DNA of 64,000 bases from Shewanella sp. (GTDB lineage Bacteria; Pseudomonadota; Gammaproteobacteria; Enterobacterales; Shewanellaceae). The notes below the pieces were generated by a model. That model ran no database searches. It was not told the origin of the DNA and saw only the letters and a program-made list of their open reading frames with translations. The translations under genes and the position numbers were made by a program. Location of the stretch: the NCBI GenBank assembly GCA_028223395.1, contig JAOIUG010000004.1, positions 1 to 64,000 on the forward strand, read 5' to 3'. This document shows positions 17,593 through 26,329 of this stretch, one piece after another (position 1 is the stretch's first letter; every line of letters starts with the position of its first letter).

Positions 17593-18755
17593 GGCAGTAA
17601 CACCTCATCGCCTTCGTTTAAACCTGATGCAATGACAACCTGCTCTTTACCCATTGCGCCAAGCGATACAAACTGTTTGCTGTTACTAAATAAGCCCGGT
17701 GTGTAGACGTAAGCATTGCCACGCTCATAATGGACAGCATCGAGCGATAACAGCAATTGCTCATCATTATTGGCGATATCAATGCTAATTTTTGCCGTCA
17801 TCCCCGGTCTCATCAATTGAGCATCAGCATCGTTTATACTGGCTACAGCATCAAATATAACCAAAGGTACATCTTGATTCTTAACTCTAAATACGGCGCC
17901 TAGCTCTTTTATTTCGCCGTTAAAGCTTCGTTCAGGGTTGGCATCTAACCTAATTTTTAGCTTTTGCCCGACTTTCACTCTGCCGGCCTCAACTTCAGGA
18001 ATAGTCATGTTCACTTGCATATGCTTAAGATCTGGAATACTCAATAAGGTATCGCCATTAAACACACTCTGACCCTCAGCGACTTTATTGCCTTGTTGAT
18101 CATTGCCATATACCACCATGCCACTGCGCGGCGCAATAAGAGTAAGCGATTGAATGCCTTTTTGTAGTGCTGCGACTTCCAGTGCAAATTTCTGCTTATC
18201 TCCTTCAAGCATCTTGACTCTTTGATCTGCGCTTAAGCTTTCTAACTCTATTTTCTTATGGATTAACCCGACTCTATCGGTCGCAATAATGGCATCGCGT
18301 TGATATTTTTTCTTGTCAATAACAGAGACTGTTTCATCAGAAATTTCAACTTTAAGTTGGCTTTTCTCTTGATTCATTAAAGCTTCAGCAAGTTCAAGCT
18401 TTAACTCTTCCAACTTTTGAGCATTACGTAACTTTGAAGTTTCGAGATCTTGCTGCGTCGTTTCTAAATTGGCACTTTTAACCGAAAGTCGCTGCGCAAG
18501 TTCTGAAGTATCAAGCTGAGCAACCCGATCGCCTTCACTAACATCGCTCCCCTCTGGCGCTAACATTTTTATTTGATATTGCCAGACCCGCCGAATAGCA
18601 GGCGGTTTTAAATTGACAGTATTAGACGATACCAGCTCTCCTGTGACTTCGAGCTGCTGGTTCAACACCCCCGATTCAACTTGGGTGACAGCCGAGTCCG
18701 AACAACCGACTAACAAGGTACTTATCAAGGATACTGCAACGAAAGTGCTCTTCAT
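17589..18755 (-). CDS. Periplasmic adaptor lipoprotein, second of the ABC operon
   Basis: 388 residues with a lipoprotein signal ending in the lipobox LVGC near residue 18. The order is: lipoyl half at about 55-85 (MLAPEGSDVSEGDRVAQLD), a long coiled coil at about 90-200, the second lipoyl half APRSGMVVYG, then beta-barrel and membrane-proximal domains. This matches the MacA/HlyD family. It overlaps both neighbours by 4 bp. No outer-membrane factor of the TolC type is encoded nearby, so an unlinked TolC is probably used. Confidence 0.82.
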   Translation of the reverse strand: MKSTFVAVSLISTLLVGCSDSAVTQVESGVLNQQLEVTGELVSSNTVNLKPPAIRRVWQYQIKMLAPEGSDVSEGDRVAQLDTSELAQRLSVKSANLETTQQDLETSKLRNAQKLEELKLELAEALMNQEKSQLKVEISDETVSVIDKKKYQRDAIIATDRVGLIHKKIELESLSADQRVKMLEGDKQKFALEVAALQKGIQSLTLIAPRSGMVVYGNDQQGNKVAEGQSVFNGDTLLSIPDLKHMQVNMTIPEVEAGRVKVGQKLKIRLDANPERSFNGEIKELGAVFRVKNQDVPLVIFDAVASINDADAQLMRPGMTAKISIDIANNDEQLLLSLDAVHYERGNAYVYTPGLFSNSKQFVSLGAMGKEQVVIASGLNEGDEVLLP

Positions 18756-19792
18756 GATGTACTCCCAATAGGTTCAACTAATACACTCATTCCAGGAATA
18801 ATCTTCACTCTGCCATCGTTAGAAAAAGTTATTTCAACTCTAAACCAATTGCTGTTTCCCCAAGCTGTTTGCTTGGTTGCTTGGCGGCCAATGCCTTTAA
18901 CGGCACCATTAAGAGATATACTTGATTGCGAGTCCAATCTCAGACTGACTTCATTACCAATGTTCAACCTATCAACATCAACTTCATTGACCCAAGCAAT
19001 CACTTCAAGTTCTTCCATCGCTGGAATAGTGGCCACCTGCCTGCCTATTTGCACCGAGTCTCCCACTGCAAATTTTTTATCCGCCCTAGGATTGCGCCCA
19101 TATAAAATAGGGCCATTGATAGTGGACGTGATCTCTAATTGCTCTAAGCCTTTAAGCGACTGCTCCAACTCTCTTTGAGCTCGGGTTTTATCGATATGCA
19201 GTTGTGCAATTGATGCCGATCTTCTATCTGTAATCTCTTTTAAAGACTGCACTTTTTTTGACAGCTCGGAAATCGCTTTAAGTTTATTAAACTGATTATC
19301 GGCATAATCTTTAGCTGCAATAAAATCAGCGGGGATCCCAGCATCCAGCTGCGCTTTCTCCAGTTCTAATCTCGCTTGCTTTAAATCAAATTCTGCTTGT
19401 AAGATCTGCGCATCGAGCTCTATCGATTGACTTTGCTCTTGCGCTGTCACCCTCAGTAAGCTCGCCTCTAACTGCTCGATTTTATTAGCAATGGCACTCT
19501 TATCAAAAATAACCACCACTTCACCTGCTTTAGCGATACTCCCTTCCGGTAACATCCACTTAATTTGATAATGCCAAGCGTCCCCAGCTTTGGGCACCAT
19601 GATCGGCTGCGACACAACAGAGGAAACCTTACCCGTTAAGAGCAAAGGTGATAATTGCGATGCTTGTTTAAATTGAGCGCTTTTTTCTAATTGCGACGAT
19701 GCCGCAGGAGGCTCATTAGCGACAGCTAAATGTGGTGTGTAGCTCAACAGTAGATAAAAAACTGACTGATTTATGATCGTTTTAAGCTGCAT
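18752..19792 (-). CDS. Periplasmic adaptor protein, first of the ABC operon
   Basis: 346 residues from ATG 19792. This start has AGAGG seven nt upstream and gives a clean signal peptide ([19 protein letters not shown]...); the longer frame to 19828 adds a charged tail. It overlaps the ATPase by 11 bp. Lipoyl-like segment WMLPEGSIAKAGEVVVIFD, then an extended coiled coil at about 100-210 and a second lipoyl half (INGPILYGRNPR), as in HlyD-type adaptors. Unlike the other two adaptors it has no lipobox, so it is probably cleaved and soluble, or held by an uncleaved helix. Confidence 0.8.
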   Translation of the reverse strand: MQLKTIINQSVFYLLLSYTPHLAVANEPPAASSQLEKSAQFKQASQLSPLLLTGKVSSVVSQPIMVPKAGDAWHYQIKWMLPEGSIAKAGEVVVIFDKSAIANKIEQLEASLLRVTAQEQSQSIELDAQILQAEFDLKQARLELEKAQLDAGIPADFIAAKDYADNQFNKLKAISELSKKVQSLKEITDRRSASIAQLHIDKTRAQRELEQSLKGLEQLEITSTINGPILYGRNPRADKKFAVGDSVQIGRQVATIPAMEELEVIAWVNEVDVDRLNIGNEVSLRLDSQSSISLNGAVKGIGRQATKQTAWGNSNWFRVEITFSNDGRVKIIPGMSVLVEPIGSTS

Positions 19793-20468
19793 TGGTCGGC
19801 CTCTGTTCAATCTCAACGATATCTCCATCTCTCATGCGAATAACGCGTTGAGCATATGCGGCAACCTCTTCTTCGTGGGTCACTAAAATGATGGTTTGTC
19901 CCGCTTTATGTAATTCAGTAAAAAGCGCCATTATCTCGACTGAGGTTTTACTATCAAGTGCACCCGTGGGTTCATCTGCCAACAGTATTGCAGGCTTGTT
20001 AACTAAAGAGCGGGCGATGGCGACGCGTTGTCTTTGTCCACCAGAGAGCTGGTTTGGGCGGTGATCATGGCGCGCGTCTAATCCGACCCGCGCTAACAAG
20101 TGATGAGCATAGTGTAAATCGGACTCTGGCTGGGCCGCAAACCGTAACGGTAATAACACATTTTGTAGTGCCGTTAAGCGTGGCAACAAATGAAAGCTTT
20201 GAAAAACAAAGCCAATGTCTTTATTTCTAACCGCTGACAACGCGTCATCATCCAACTCTTCTACCGCTTGATCATTGAGTTTATAAGCGCCGCTGGTGGG
20301 CTTATCAAGGCAGCCAATGATATTCATCAAGGTGGATTTTCCTGAGCCTGACGGCCCCATTATTGCCACGAATTCATTTTTTTTTATTTGAAAACTGACG
20401 CCATTAAGTGCTTTTACACACGTATTGCCCATTTTATATTCTTTTTTTAAATCATGGACTTCTATCAT
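19782..20468 (-). CDS. ABC exporter ATPase, MacB/LolD type
   Basis: 228 residues with every ABC motif: Walker [10 protein letters not shown] (38-46), Q-loop in FVFQSFHLL, signature [15 protein letters not shown], Walker [14 protein letters not shown] and the H-loop [10 protein letters not shown]. Short length and motif context place it in the MacB/LolD/FtsE group that pairs with FtsX-fold permeases. It is the first gene of the operon and should drive the permease at 15092. Expression probably starts in the gap at 20469-20865, although I could not define a promoter. Confidence 0.92.
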   Translation of the reverse strand: MIEVHDLKKEYKMGNTCVKALNGVSFQIKKNEFVAIMGPSGSGKSTLMNIIGCLDKPTSGAYKLNDQAVEELDDDALSAVRNKDIGFVFQSFHLLPRLTALQNVLLPLRFAAQPESDLHYAHHLLARVGLDARHDHRPNQLSGGQRQRVAIARSLVNKPAILLADEPTGALDSKTSVEIMALFTELHKAGQTIILVTHEEEVAAYAQRVIRMRDGDIVEIEQRPTNAA

Positions 20469-20829
20469 AGTTATGTTCTCTTTAGCAAAATAACCCTCAG
20501 TTCATTAATAAAAAATTGAACACAGAGGTATAACAATCAATATGTAACACTGCGTATTAATTCAGCTCTAGTGTGGCGCGATAGCCACATGAGCGTGTAA
20601 TTTAGACAGTCAAAACACCATTGGTTCGTCCATTGACATAAATAAGCTTAACGGTATTGATGACGTGAGATGAGGTAAAAAAACGTTGAGGGTTAATCAC
20701 ATGGTCGTCCTAGACATTTTATCATCCATTATAAAGTGATTATGTAAACTACAGTTAATCTGATAAAAGTCAATAAATTAACCTACATATAACATGAAAA
20801 TTCATTTAGGTTAATTCACTGACATTATC
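20469..20829. other. Intergenic region upstream of the ABC operon
   Basis: About 360 bp with no convincing ORF. It contains a 6-bp hairpin, TGTGGC / GCCACA (20572-20589), in what would be the 5' leader of the ABC operon. Otherwise it is AT-rich, as expected for a promoter region. Confidence 0.4.
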
Positions 20830-20849
20830 AAAAAGCCTCTCATTGAGGC
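20830..20849 (-). terminator. Intrinsic terminator after the 128-aa membrane protein
   Basis: GCCTC / GAGGC with a 5-nt loop; on the minus strand it is followed by TTTTTG. It lies 17 bp after the stop of the gene at 20866. Confidence 0.75.
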
Positions 20850-20865
20850 ATAACCGCTGGCACTG

Positions 20866-21252
20866 CTAAGGCAATACTCCCATTAATGTAAATGCGCTGA
20901 TCGCTGTAAAAAACAACCACTGAAATAAAGACTGCAACGGCTTTTCCAGTTCACTGCTGAAACTGATGTACACCTGCCATATCGCAAATAGGCCAAAACT
21001 TAATGCGATAAAGATCAGTATGCCAAAGCTGTGCATATAAGATATTGCTTCGAAACCACAAGCGAATAGAATTAAGCTTGATAACAGCATGAAAATCGAA
21101 CAGTAATGGAACAAACAATGTATCACTGTTTTAACAACAGGATCGAAATCAGCCTGTTGTATGGGTAATAAATATTGCCGTTTACTGTATGTTAAATGCC
21201 CTATCAGCACGGATCCTGTAAGTACACCTGCCAGGATCAAATAAAAATTCAT
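20866..21252 (-). CDS. Small four-helix membrane protein, unknown function
   Basis: 128 residues, almost entirely hydrophobic, with about four membrane segments (near residues 3-20, 45-65, 72-95 and 108-127). A polar loop after the first helix contains SKRQYLLPIQQADFDP. I do not recognise a named family with certainty. The ATG has GGAG upstream, and a terminator follows, so it is a single-gene unit. The upstream 330 bp (21253-21583) hold no other gene that I can support. Confidence 0.65.
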   Translation of the reverse strand: MNFYLILAGVLTGSVLIGHLTYSKRQYLLPIQQADFDPVVKTVIHCLFHYCSIFMLLSSLILFACGFEAISYMHSFGILIFIALSFGLFAIWQVYISFSSELEKPLQSLFQWLFFTAISAFTLMGVLP

Positions 21253-21555
21253 CGGATCTCCATCCTTTTTATTGTCAATAATACGCCGTAAAGTCGCACC
21301 AGAAACCTTTCATTGCGATCATTTTGCGCTTAATCTCCGTTGTTAAACGCCACTATGCTGATAACATGCACACTCCTTATGAAAACATGAGCGGCACCTT
21401 GTTCAGTCTGATTTCAACACAACACACGGCTGTATCTATCAAGAAATAGTCCATCTGTATCGATGTCAGCGCGATGCGAGGATCCATTAAAACGCCAGCG
21501 AAGTGGCGCTTCAACGGGTACCTACATAAGACAGGGATTTAACGGTTGATCTTAC

Positions 21556-21582
21556 AAAAAAGAGCGCTTTCGCTTTCTTTTG
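21556..21582 (-). terminator. Probable terminator of the 21584 gene
   Basis: On the minus strand an AGCG-AAAG-CGCT core with imperfect A/T flanks runs directly into six T residues, immediately after the stop codon region. Confidence 0.55.
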
Positions 21583-21583
21583 A

Positions 21584-22018
21584 TCACATAGAGGCCATTG
21601 ACCAATAATCGAGACGTTTGCTGGGGTCAGTGACGGCCAGCTTGCAGGGTTCTCTGTACTTTTGCATCAGAGGCGCTAAACTTTTTGGATTTGGCGCTAG
21701 TGCTTTATGTTGTTTCAGCGCTAAACTCACCGCTTGTTGCACTGCAGCTTTAGATTGATACTTTTCTGCAATTTCAATCGCTTTTTGTCCAGACAACACC
21801 AATCTTTCACTCACAGCTTTCATTTGTGGAGCATTCATTGACGCGATTGCTGCTGAAGCTATCTGGTAATAAGCAGCGCACGCTGTCAGTTCTTGACTGA
21901 AGGCTTTCTCAGCATCGCCCGCTGCCGCATTAAAAGACAACAATGCCAGTGCCAATGGTACTGCTTTTAAGGACACAGTTTTTACACTCCCTATTTTAAA
22001 AATACATGTATCTAACAT
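21584..22018 (-). CDS. Secreted small protein, unknown function
   Basis: Up to 144 residues. A signal peptide (core VPLALALLSFNAAAG) is followed by a mostly helical, Ala/Gln-rich domain with two cysteines, near 47 and 128, that could form a periplasmic disulfide. Two starts are possible: ATG 22018 with AAGGA eight nt upstream, or GTG 21976 with AGGGAG ten nt upstream, which gives a shorter, more standard signal peptide. I cannot name the family. It appears to be a monocistronic unit. Confidence 0.65.
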   Translation of the reverse strand: MLDTCIFKIGSVKTVSLKAVPLALALLSFNAAAGDAEKAFSQELTACAAYYQIASAAIASMNAPQMKAVSERLVLSGQKAIEIAEKYQSKAAVQQAVSLALKQHKALAPNPKSLAPLMQKYREPCKLAVTDPSKRLDYWSMASM

Positions 22019-22119
22019 AAAATTATTCCTTTATGTATGTTAATCAATCACAACGGTAGTCATGCTTTAGCTAAAGCAGCGTACCACTATCGAAAGTGAA
22101 ACAGTCGAAGACAAAGCGA

Positions 22120-22719
22120 CTAAGTATTGTTGACTAAACCGTTAGTTAAATGCCGTTTCACTTCAGGCCACTCTGTATTCAGTATCGAATAGACCACAGT
22201 GTCTCGTATTGTACCGTCAGCCAATAGTTGATGATGACGTAAGATCCCATCTTGTTTAGCCCCTAAGCGCACTATGGCATTACGGGAAGCGTTATTGTCA
22301 ATGTGTGTTTCAAATGCGACTGCAATAACATCTAGTGTTTCAAAAGCATACTTTAATAAAAGTAATTTACACTCGCTATTGACACCAGTACGTTGGGTAC
22401 TTTTAGCGTACCACGTATAGCCGATCTTAAGCCGTCTATGTGCTTGCTGCCAATGATAGATCCGAGTACTGCCAACTATTTCACCAGAATGACGATCGCG
22501 CACTGCAAACGCCAGTGATTCGCCATTTTGTTCATCTAACAATGCTTGAGCAATATAGTCATTCATCAGATCAGGATGGGGCACCTTCGCAAACCATAGT
22601 TTCCATAGCTCGCCATCACATACCGCAATACTCAACGCTGGCGCATGAGCTTGGCGCAATGGCTCTAATACGATATGTTCTCCGACTAAGCTGTTTTCTA
22701 TCATTTCGGGTGTGTTCAC
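22120..22719 (-). CDS. GNAT acetyltransferase, RimJ/RimL-like
   Basis: 199 residues from GTG 22719; AGGAGG at 22725-22730 sits five nt upstream and fixes this start, whereas the longer frame from 22773 has no such signal. The fold is the GNAT type used by N-terminal ribosomal-protein and small-molecule acetyltransferases: IVLEPLRQAHAPAL at the start, the beta4 stretch IGYTWYAKSTQRTGVNSECK with the acetyl-CoA-binding loop, and NNASRNAIVRLGAKQDG near residues 145-160. The acceptor is unknown. The nitroreductase gene lies 83 bp upstream on the same strand. Confidence 0.85.
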   Translation of the reverse strand: MNTPEMIENSLVGEHIVLEPLRQAHAPALSIAVCDGELWKLWFAKVPHPDLMNDYIAQALLDEQNGESLAFAVRDRHSGEIVGSTRIYHWQQAHRRLKIGYTWYAKSTQRTGVNSECKLLLLKYAFETLDVIAVAFETHIDNNASRNAIVRLGAKQDGILRHHQLLADGTIRDTVVYSILNTEWPEVKRHLTNGLVNNT

Positions 22720-22801
22720 TTCAGCCTCCTGATCATTTATTATTCGCATTTTCCGATGGTGAGTCTCGAGCAATCACTGCAACAGGGCTTACACCGCCAA
22801 A

Positions 22802-23350
22802 CTAGAGATAACGGGTAAAGTCAGCGCCTGCTTTGTTAGGTTTAATACTCGCTTTTAACGCGGGGGTGCCTATGTACAAAAATCCTACGATTTGATCGGT
22901 TTCAGCCAACGCCAAAGCCTGATGTACATGACGGTCAAAAGCCAACGCGCCAGTGCGCCATATTGCGCCTAGCGCCTGGGCAAATGCCGCTTGCTGCATT
23001 GCCATAACAGCACAGCCAGCAGCCAAATATTGCTCCATTTCTGGCACTTTAGTATGTTGCTTTACTTTGGCAACAACGGTGATCACCATAGGTGCACGTG
23101 TGGGCATCATTTTAGCTTTAGTGATCAATTCAGTTTCAGCGCCATTTAATGTGGCAGCCTTAGCAAAACATTCACCAAGCTTATCAAGCCCTTCACCACT
23201 AGCAACAATGAACTCCCAAGGGTTTAAACCGGCATGATCGGGCACGCGTGCCCCCGCATCCAAAATGTGTTGTAACTGTACAGCTGAAGGCCCGGGAGCA
23301 ATTAAACGAGGTGATGATTGACGAGTTAATAACAGTGTGAGTGCATCCAA
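22802..23350 (-). CDS. Nitroreductase-family flavoprotein (YdjA-like)
   Basis: 182 residues, a short single-domain nitroreductase. Typical parts are the N-terminal RQSSPRLIAPGPS that contacts FMN phosphate, ARVPDHAGLNPWEFIV at about 34-50, and GAIWRTGALAFD and IVGFLYIGTP near the C-terminus, as in E. coli YdjA. The start is a TTG at 23350 with AAGGA seven nt upstream. The family reduces nitroaromatics or quinones with NAD(P)H through FMN; the physiological substrate is unclear. Confidence 0.85.
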   Translation of the reverse strand: MDALTLLLTRQSSPRLIAPGPSAVQLQHILDAGARVPDHAGLNPWEFIVASGEGLDKLGECFAKAATLNGAETELITKAKMMPTRAPMVITVVAKVKQHTKVPEMEQYLAAGCAVMAMQQAAFAQALGAIWRTGALAFDRHVHQALALAETDQIVGFLYIGTPALKASIKPNKAGADFTRYL

Positions 23351-23404
23351 AGGAGCGTCCTTAACTAAAAAATATTTACCTGAGCAAAGAGTAGCAAGCC
23401 TACA

Positions 23405-23431
23405 TAAAAAATCCCACCTATTTGGTGGGAT
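23405..23431 (-). terminator. Intrinsic terminator after doxX
   Basis: ATCCCACC / GGTGGGAT form an 8-bp stem with a 5-nt loop; on the minus strand it runs into six T residues. It lies about 85 bp downstream of the DoxX gene. Confidence 0.85.
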
Positions 23432-23514
23432 CGGATACGAAAGTCGCGCGTTGAGATGAACATCATTAGAAGGTTAAGTCATTCAATGCTTAATACCTTC
23501 GTTTTCAGTCTCAT

Positions 23515-24108
23515 TTAAGCAATGCCATTTTTCTTCGCTATATAATAATCAAGACTGGTATAACGGCCACCGCCCATAAAGATAAGTACCGCCAACATAA
23601 ACAAATAAGTAATAGCAAACTCAACACCGTTATTAAGGATCACAAAGTTGCCTGAGCTCGTTAGCCATTCGTAATTTCCGTGCTCTTGTAAAATGGCTTT
23701 TGCTTGCATTAGTTTTTCTGCTGAAGCTAAAATATTCTCGTTTGCTAACCATGAGTTAGGATCTGCAATCGCTAACCAGCCATTTTCCCAATGTACTGCA
23801 CTGGCTGCCACTAACATGGTCAATGACAAGGGAATAGCAACTAGCCGTGTACCCAAGCCTAACAATAACATTATCGCGCCAACAAACTCACTGCCTGCAG
23901 CCAGTACCACCATAAACTCTGGAAACGGTAACCCCAGTCCCCAATCTGGGTTACCGAACCAAGCGGCTGTATCACTGAAATGTGACAATTTATTATAGCC
24001 CGCTTGCATTAACACCGGCGCGAGATAAAGCCTCAACGCTAAAGGGACGAGCCCTTCAAACTGATGAAGTACGTTTAAACACTTTTGATAAACTCCGGTA
24101 AGTTGCAT
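23515..24108 (-). CDS. DoxX-family membrane protein
   Basis: 197 residues with four main hydrophobic segments. The first region LALRLYLAPVLMQAGYNKLSHF and later FMVVLAAGSEFVGAIMLLLGLGTRLVAIPL are characteristic of DoxX. An inserted soluble loop around residues 100-150 separates helices 3 and 4, giving a longer protein than the ~140-residue minimal family. DoxX proteins are linked to quinone-coupled redox and to oxidative-stress systems, but most members have no defined role. GAGGG precedes the ATG. Confidence 0.85.
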   Translation of the reverse strand: MQLTGVYQKCLNVLHQFEGLVPLALRLYLAPVLMQAGYNKLSHFSDTAAWFGNPDWGLGLPFPEFMVVLAAGSEFVGAIMLLLGLGTRLVAIPLSLTMLVAASAVHWENGWLAIADPNSWLANENILASAEKLMQAKAILQEHGNYEWLTSSGNFVILNNGVEFAITYLFMLAVLIFMGGGRYTSLDYYIAKKNGIA

Positions 24109-24244
24109 AGCATGCCCTCTGTATTCGATGATTTACAGTATAGACCTTTATCAGCAGTATTATCTTTCACTCCGTTTTTACTCGCACTATAGAGTGCACT
24201 CAACGCCGTTAGCGGTAAAATAAATTCTCACCGACTCCGCGTGG

Positions 24245-25261
24245 TTAACCTGCACGCATTAACGCTTGATACTCCTTAGCACAATGTAGATACGTTTCTA
24301 CTTGCTGCATGTTAGTAGCCATGGTGTTGACCTGATCAGCTTGCATCATATTATCAAAGGCCATTTGTAAAGCCCAAGACACAGCAAATACCCAATATAA
24401 GTCGATTGCTGCTGGCACAGCAGCTTTTGCATGTTGATTAAGGTTTTGATTCTGTGATAGGTAATGGTCAATCAACCAATCGCGCTGCGATGATGATAAC
24501 GCGTGACTTGAAAGCACTGATGCGAGATCGCACAGTGGATGAGAGCGACATGCATACTCAAAATCGATGCAATAGAGCCTGTCTTGCATCCGCAAAATAT
24601 TTTGCGGATTCAGATCTCGATGGCTAAACTGCTGCCTAATACAGCAATGCTCAAGAGTTAACAACAAACGGTTGATATTGTCGCTTTGCGCTGTCAAACA
24701 ATGCATTTGTTGTTGCCATTGACATGTGAGAGGATGATCATCATTGCTCCGTAGCTGCTGTTGCATCGCCGTTAAACGACGATTATAGATCTGCCATTGC
24801 TGCCTCAAAGTGATCACGTGAGCCGGCGGGGCTAATGCGCTTAATCCATTAAGTAAGCTCAGTAATAAGTGCTCTGCACCAGGCCATATACTGGCTTGTT
24901 CATCGGCGACGGCACTGCGCTCACAAAGTAACTGACTCCAACGCTTTGTACCTGTTTGCTCTAAATACTCACTCAAGTAAAAACGATGATCGGGGCTAAT
25001 ATAGACGATATTAGGGGCAAGTTTGGCTTGGCTTACTTGGCGCCAAATTTCGACTTCTGATCGTCTATCACAAATTGCAGAGCTTGCGTGACTGTTTAAC
25101 CTTAGCACCCATTTGGTTCCCGCTAATGGGTTTGAATGCCTGCCTTGCACGTAATAATTACTGTTACTTAATCCTTCAGTTAGCGGGGTTATCGCATGGA
25201 TCTCGGTTACGCCAGCCTGTAATAGACCAGGGGCTAACGTCTGTGTTAATGAACAGCTCAC
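24245..25261 (-). CDS. Thiamin-kinase-like phosphotransferase (APH/choline kinase fold)
   Basis: 338 residues with the aminoglycoside/choline-kinase fold: nucleotide-binding segment GLSNSNYYVQG then WVLRLNSH at the N-lobe, and the catalytic Brenner motif FSHRDLNPQNIL near residue 215 followed by the metal-binding IDFEYA. The start is GTG 25261, directly after the pnuT-like stop, so translation is coupled. Co-operonic with thiamin uptake genes under a TPP riboswitch, it most likely phosphorylates imported thiamin and traps it in the cell. The family alone would also permit choline or another alcohol; the context decides. Confidence 0.82.
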   Translation of the reverse strand: MSCSLTQTLAPGLLQAGVTEIHAITPLTEGLSNSNYYVQGRHSNPLAGTKWVLRLNSHASSAICDRRSEVEIWRQVSQAKLAPNIVYISPDHRFYLSEYLEQTGTKRWSQLLCERSAVADEQASIWPGAEHLLLSLLNGLSALAPPAHVITLRQQWQIYNRRLTAMQQQLRSNDDHPLTCQWQQQMHCLTAQSDNINRLLLTLEHCCIRQQFSHRDLNPQNILRMQDRLYCIDFEYACRSHPLCDLASVLSSHALSSSQRDWLIDHYLSQNQNLNQHAKAAVPAAIDLYWVFAVSWALQMAFDNMMQADQVNTMATNMQQVETYLHCAKEYQALMRAG

Positions 25262-25921
25262 TTACCCTTCACTCGCCGCTGTAGAGACTGACAAATGTTG
25301 CTGATCCTGCATTTTTTTACGCCACATAAAGTAGCCAAACACCACCATAATCACATATAACACAAACAGTGCAGAGGTCAGCATGAGGCCTTTACTCATG
25401 TACAAATAAATTGACACGCTATCGATGACAAACCAGTAGATCCAATTCTCTAATACTTTTTTGGCCACCAGGAAAGTCGTCATCACGGCAAAACAAGACG
25501 TCGCGGCATCTAAATAAGGAAACGATGCGTGGGTTTGCGTTGCCATGAAGTGACCTATCACTAAGGAGATTAAAAAAGTGATCGCAATCAGTTTAAGATG
25601 GGTTGATAATCGCCATGAAACAATGTTGACACCAGCATGATCTTGGCCACCTTTGCTCCACATCCAATAACCATAAACCGCCATCGCCATATAATAGACG
25701 TTAAGTACCGACTCCATTAATAAAGATACTTTCCAAAATAATACGATATATATCGCAGTACTCGCTAATGCGGCAGGCCAACACCAAACACTGCCTTTCA
25801 TCGCCAAGATTAAATACGCCAAAGCGAGACAAACCGCTATCACTTCCCACATTGAAAGCGCTTGTGCTTCACCAAAAAGGGTATTAAAACTGGTTAATAC
25901 TGTCGCCCAAAAATCCACCAT
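25262..25921 (-). CDS. pnuT: PnuC-family transporter, probable thiamin permease PnuT
   Basis: 219 residues and about seven membrane helices of the PnuC/SWEET-like fold, with WPAALASTAIYIVLFWKVSL near 47-67 and NWIYWFVIDSVSIYLYMSKG near 157-176, the family's conserved substrate-binding region. PnuC proteins take up vitamin precursors by facilitated diffusion followed by phosphorylation. Position between a riboswitch-controlled TonB receptor and a kinase argues for thiamin rather than nicotinamide riboside. AAGGA lies 16 nt before the ATG. A terminator-like hairpin separates it from the gene upstream. Confidence 0.85.
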   Translation of the reverse strand: MVDFWATVLTSFNTLFGEAQALSMWEVIAVCLALAYLILAMKGSVWCWPAALASTAIYIVLFWKVSLLMESVLNVYYMAMAVYGYWMWSKGGQDHAGVNIVSWRLSTHLKLIAITFLISLVIGHFMATQTHASFPYLDAATSCFAVMTTFLVAKKVLENWIYWFVIDSVSIYLYMSKGLMLTSALFVLYVIMVVFGYFMWRKKMQDQQHLSVSTAASEG

Positions 25922-25956
25922 AGTTTATGTTCTCTTCCTTAAAGCCTACGCTGTGC

Positions 25957-25994
25957 ATAAAAAAGCCACAAAGCATGATCATACTCTGTGGCTT
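25957..25994 (-). terminator. Terminator-like hairpin inside the thiamin operon
   Basis: AAGCCACA (25963-25970) pairs with TGTGGCTT (25987-25994), and the 16-nt loop is itself largely palindromic around ATGATCAT. On the minus strand it ends in six T residues. It lies between the YkoF-like gene and pnuT and may act as a partial terminator reducing pnuT and kinase expression. Confidence 0.75.
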
Positions 25995-26013
25995 AATGGC
26001 TTACTCATTTATG

Positions 26014-26274
26014 CTATTCACTGTGACTTAAGTTAAGTTCACCGCCAATAAACTTACAAACAAACACCGCTTTGCCCCATTTACGGTGAGCCGCTTCCAT
26101 TTCGGTGGCCAACATTGACATCACTTCTGCATACTCTCCGCATACCTGTGTTGCCATGGCATTGGTGACACGTTCAATCTTTGGGTAACTGTCAACACGC
26201 CCAATGAACCATCGAATAGGATCAAGGTAGTTATCTTGTAACGGGTAGCAACTGATCTCTGCTGTTAACTTCAT
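26014..26274 (-). CDS. Small YkoF-like thiamin/HMP-binding domain protein
   Basis: 86 residues. The N-terminal ISCYPLQDNYLDPIRWFIG and the later TQVCGEYAEVMSML resemble one repeat of the YkoF family (ferredoxin-like fold), whose Bacillus member binds thiamin and hydroxymethylpyrimidine. It has no signal peptide or membrane segment. It sits 55 bp downstream of the TonB receptor in a TPP-riboswitch operon, which supports a role in binding thiamin or a precursor. Family assignment is by pattern recognition and not certain. Confidence 0.68.
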   Translation of the reverse strand: MKLTAEISCYPLQDNYLDPIRWFIGRVDSYPKIERVTNAMATQVCGEYAEVMSMLATEMEAAHRKWGKAVFVCKFIGGELNLSHSE

Positions 26275-26329
26275 TTTAATGCCCTTTATATTGATAATAC
26301 GTAACGCGAGTGAAACACAAGGTTAGATC

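Noticed and set aside
25262-25921. PnuC as a nicotinamide riboside transporter
   Set aside because: The fold allows it, but the TPP riboswitch and kinase context favour thiamin, and no NAD-salvage gene is adjacent.
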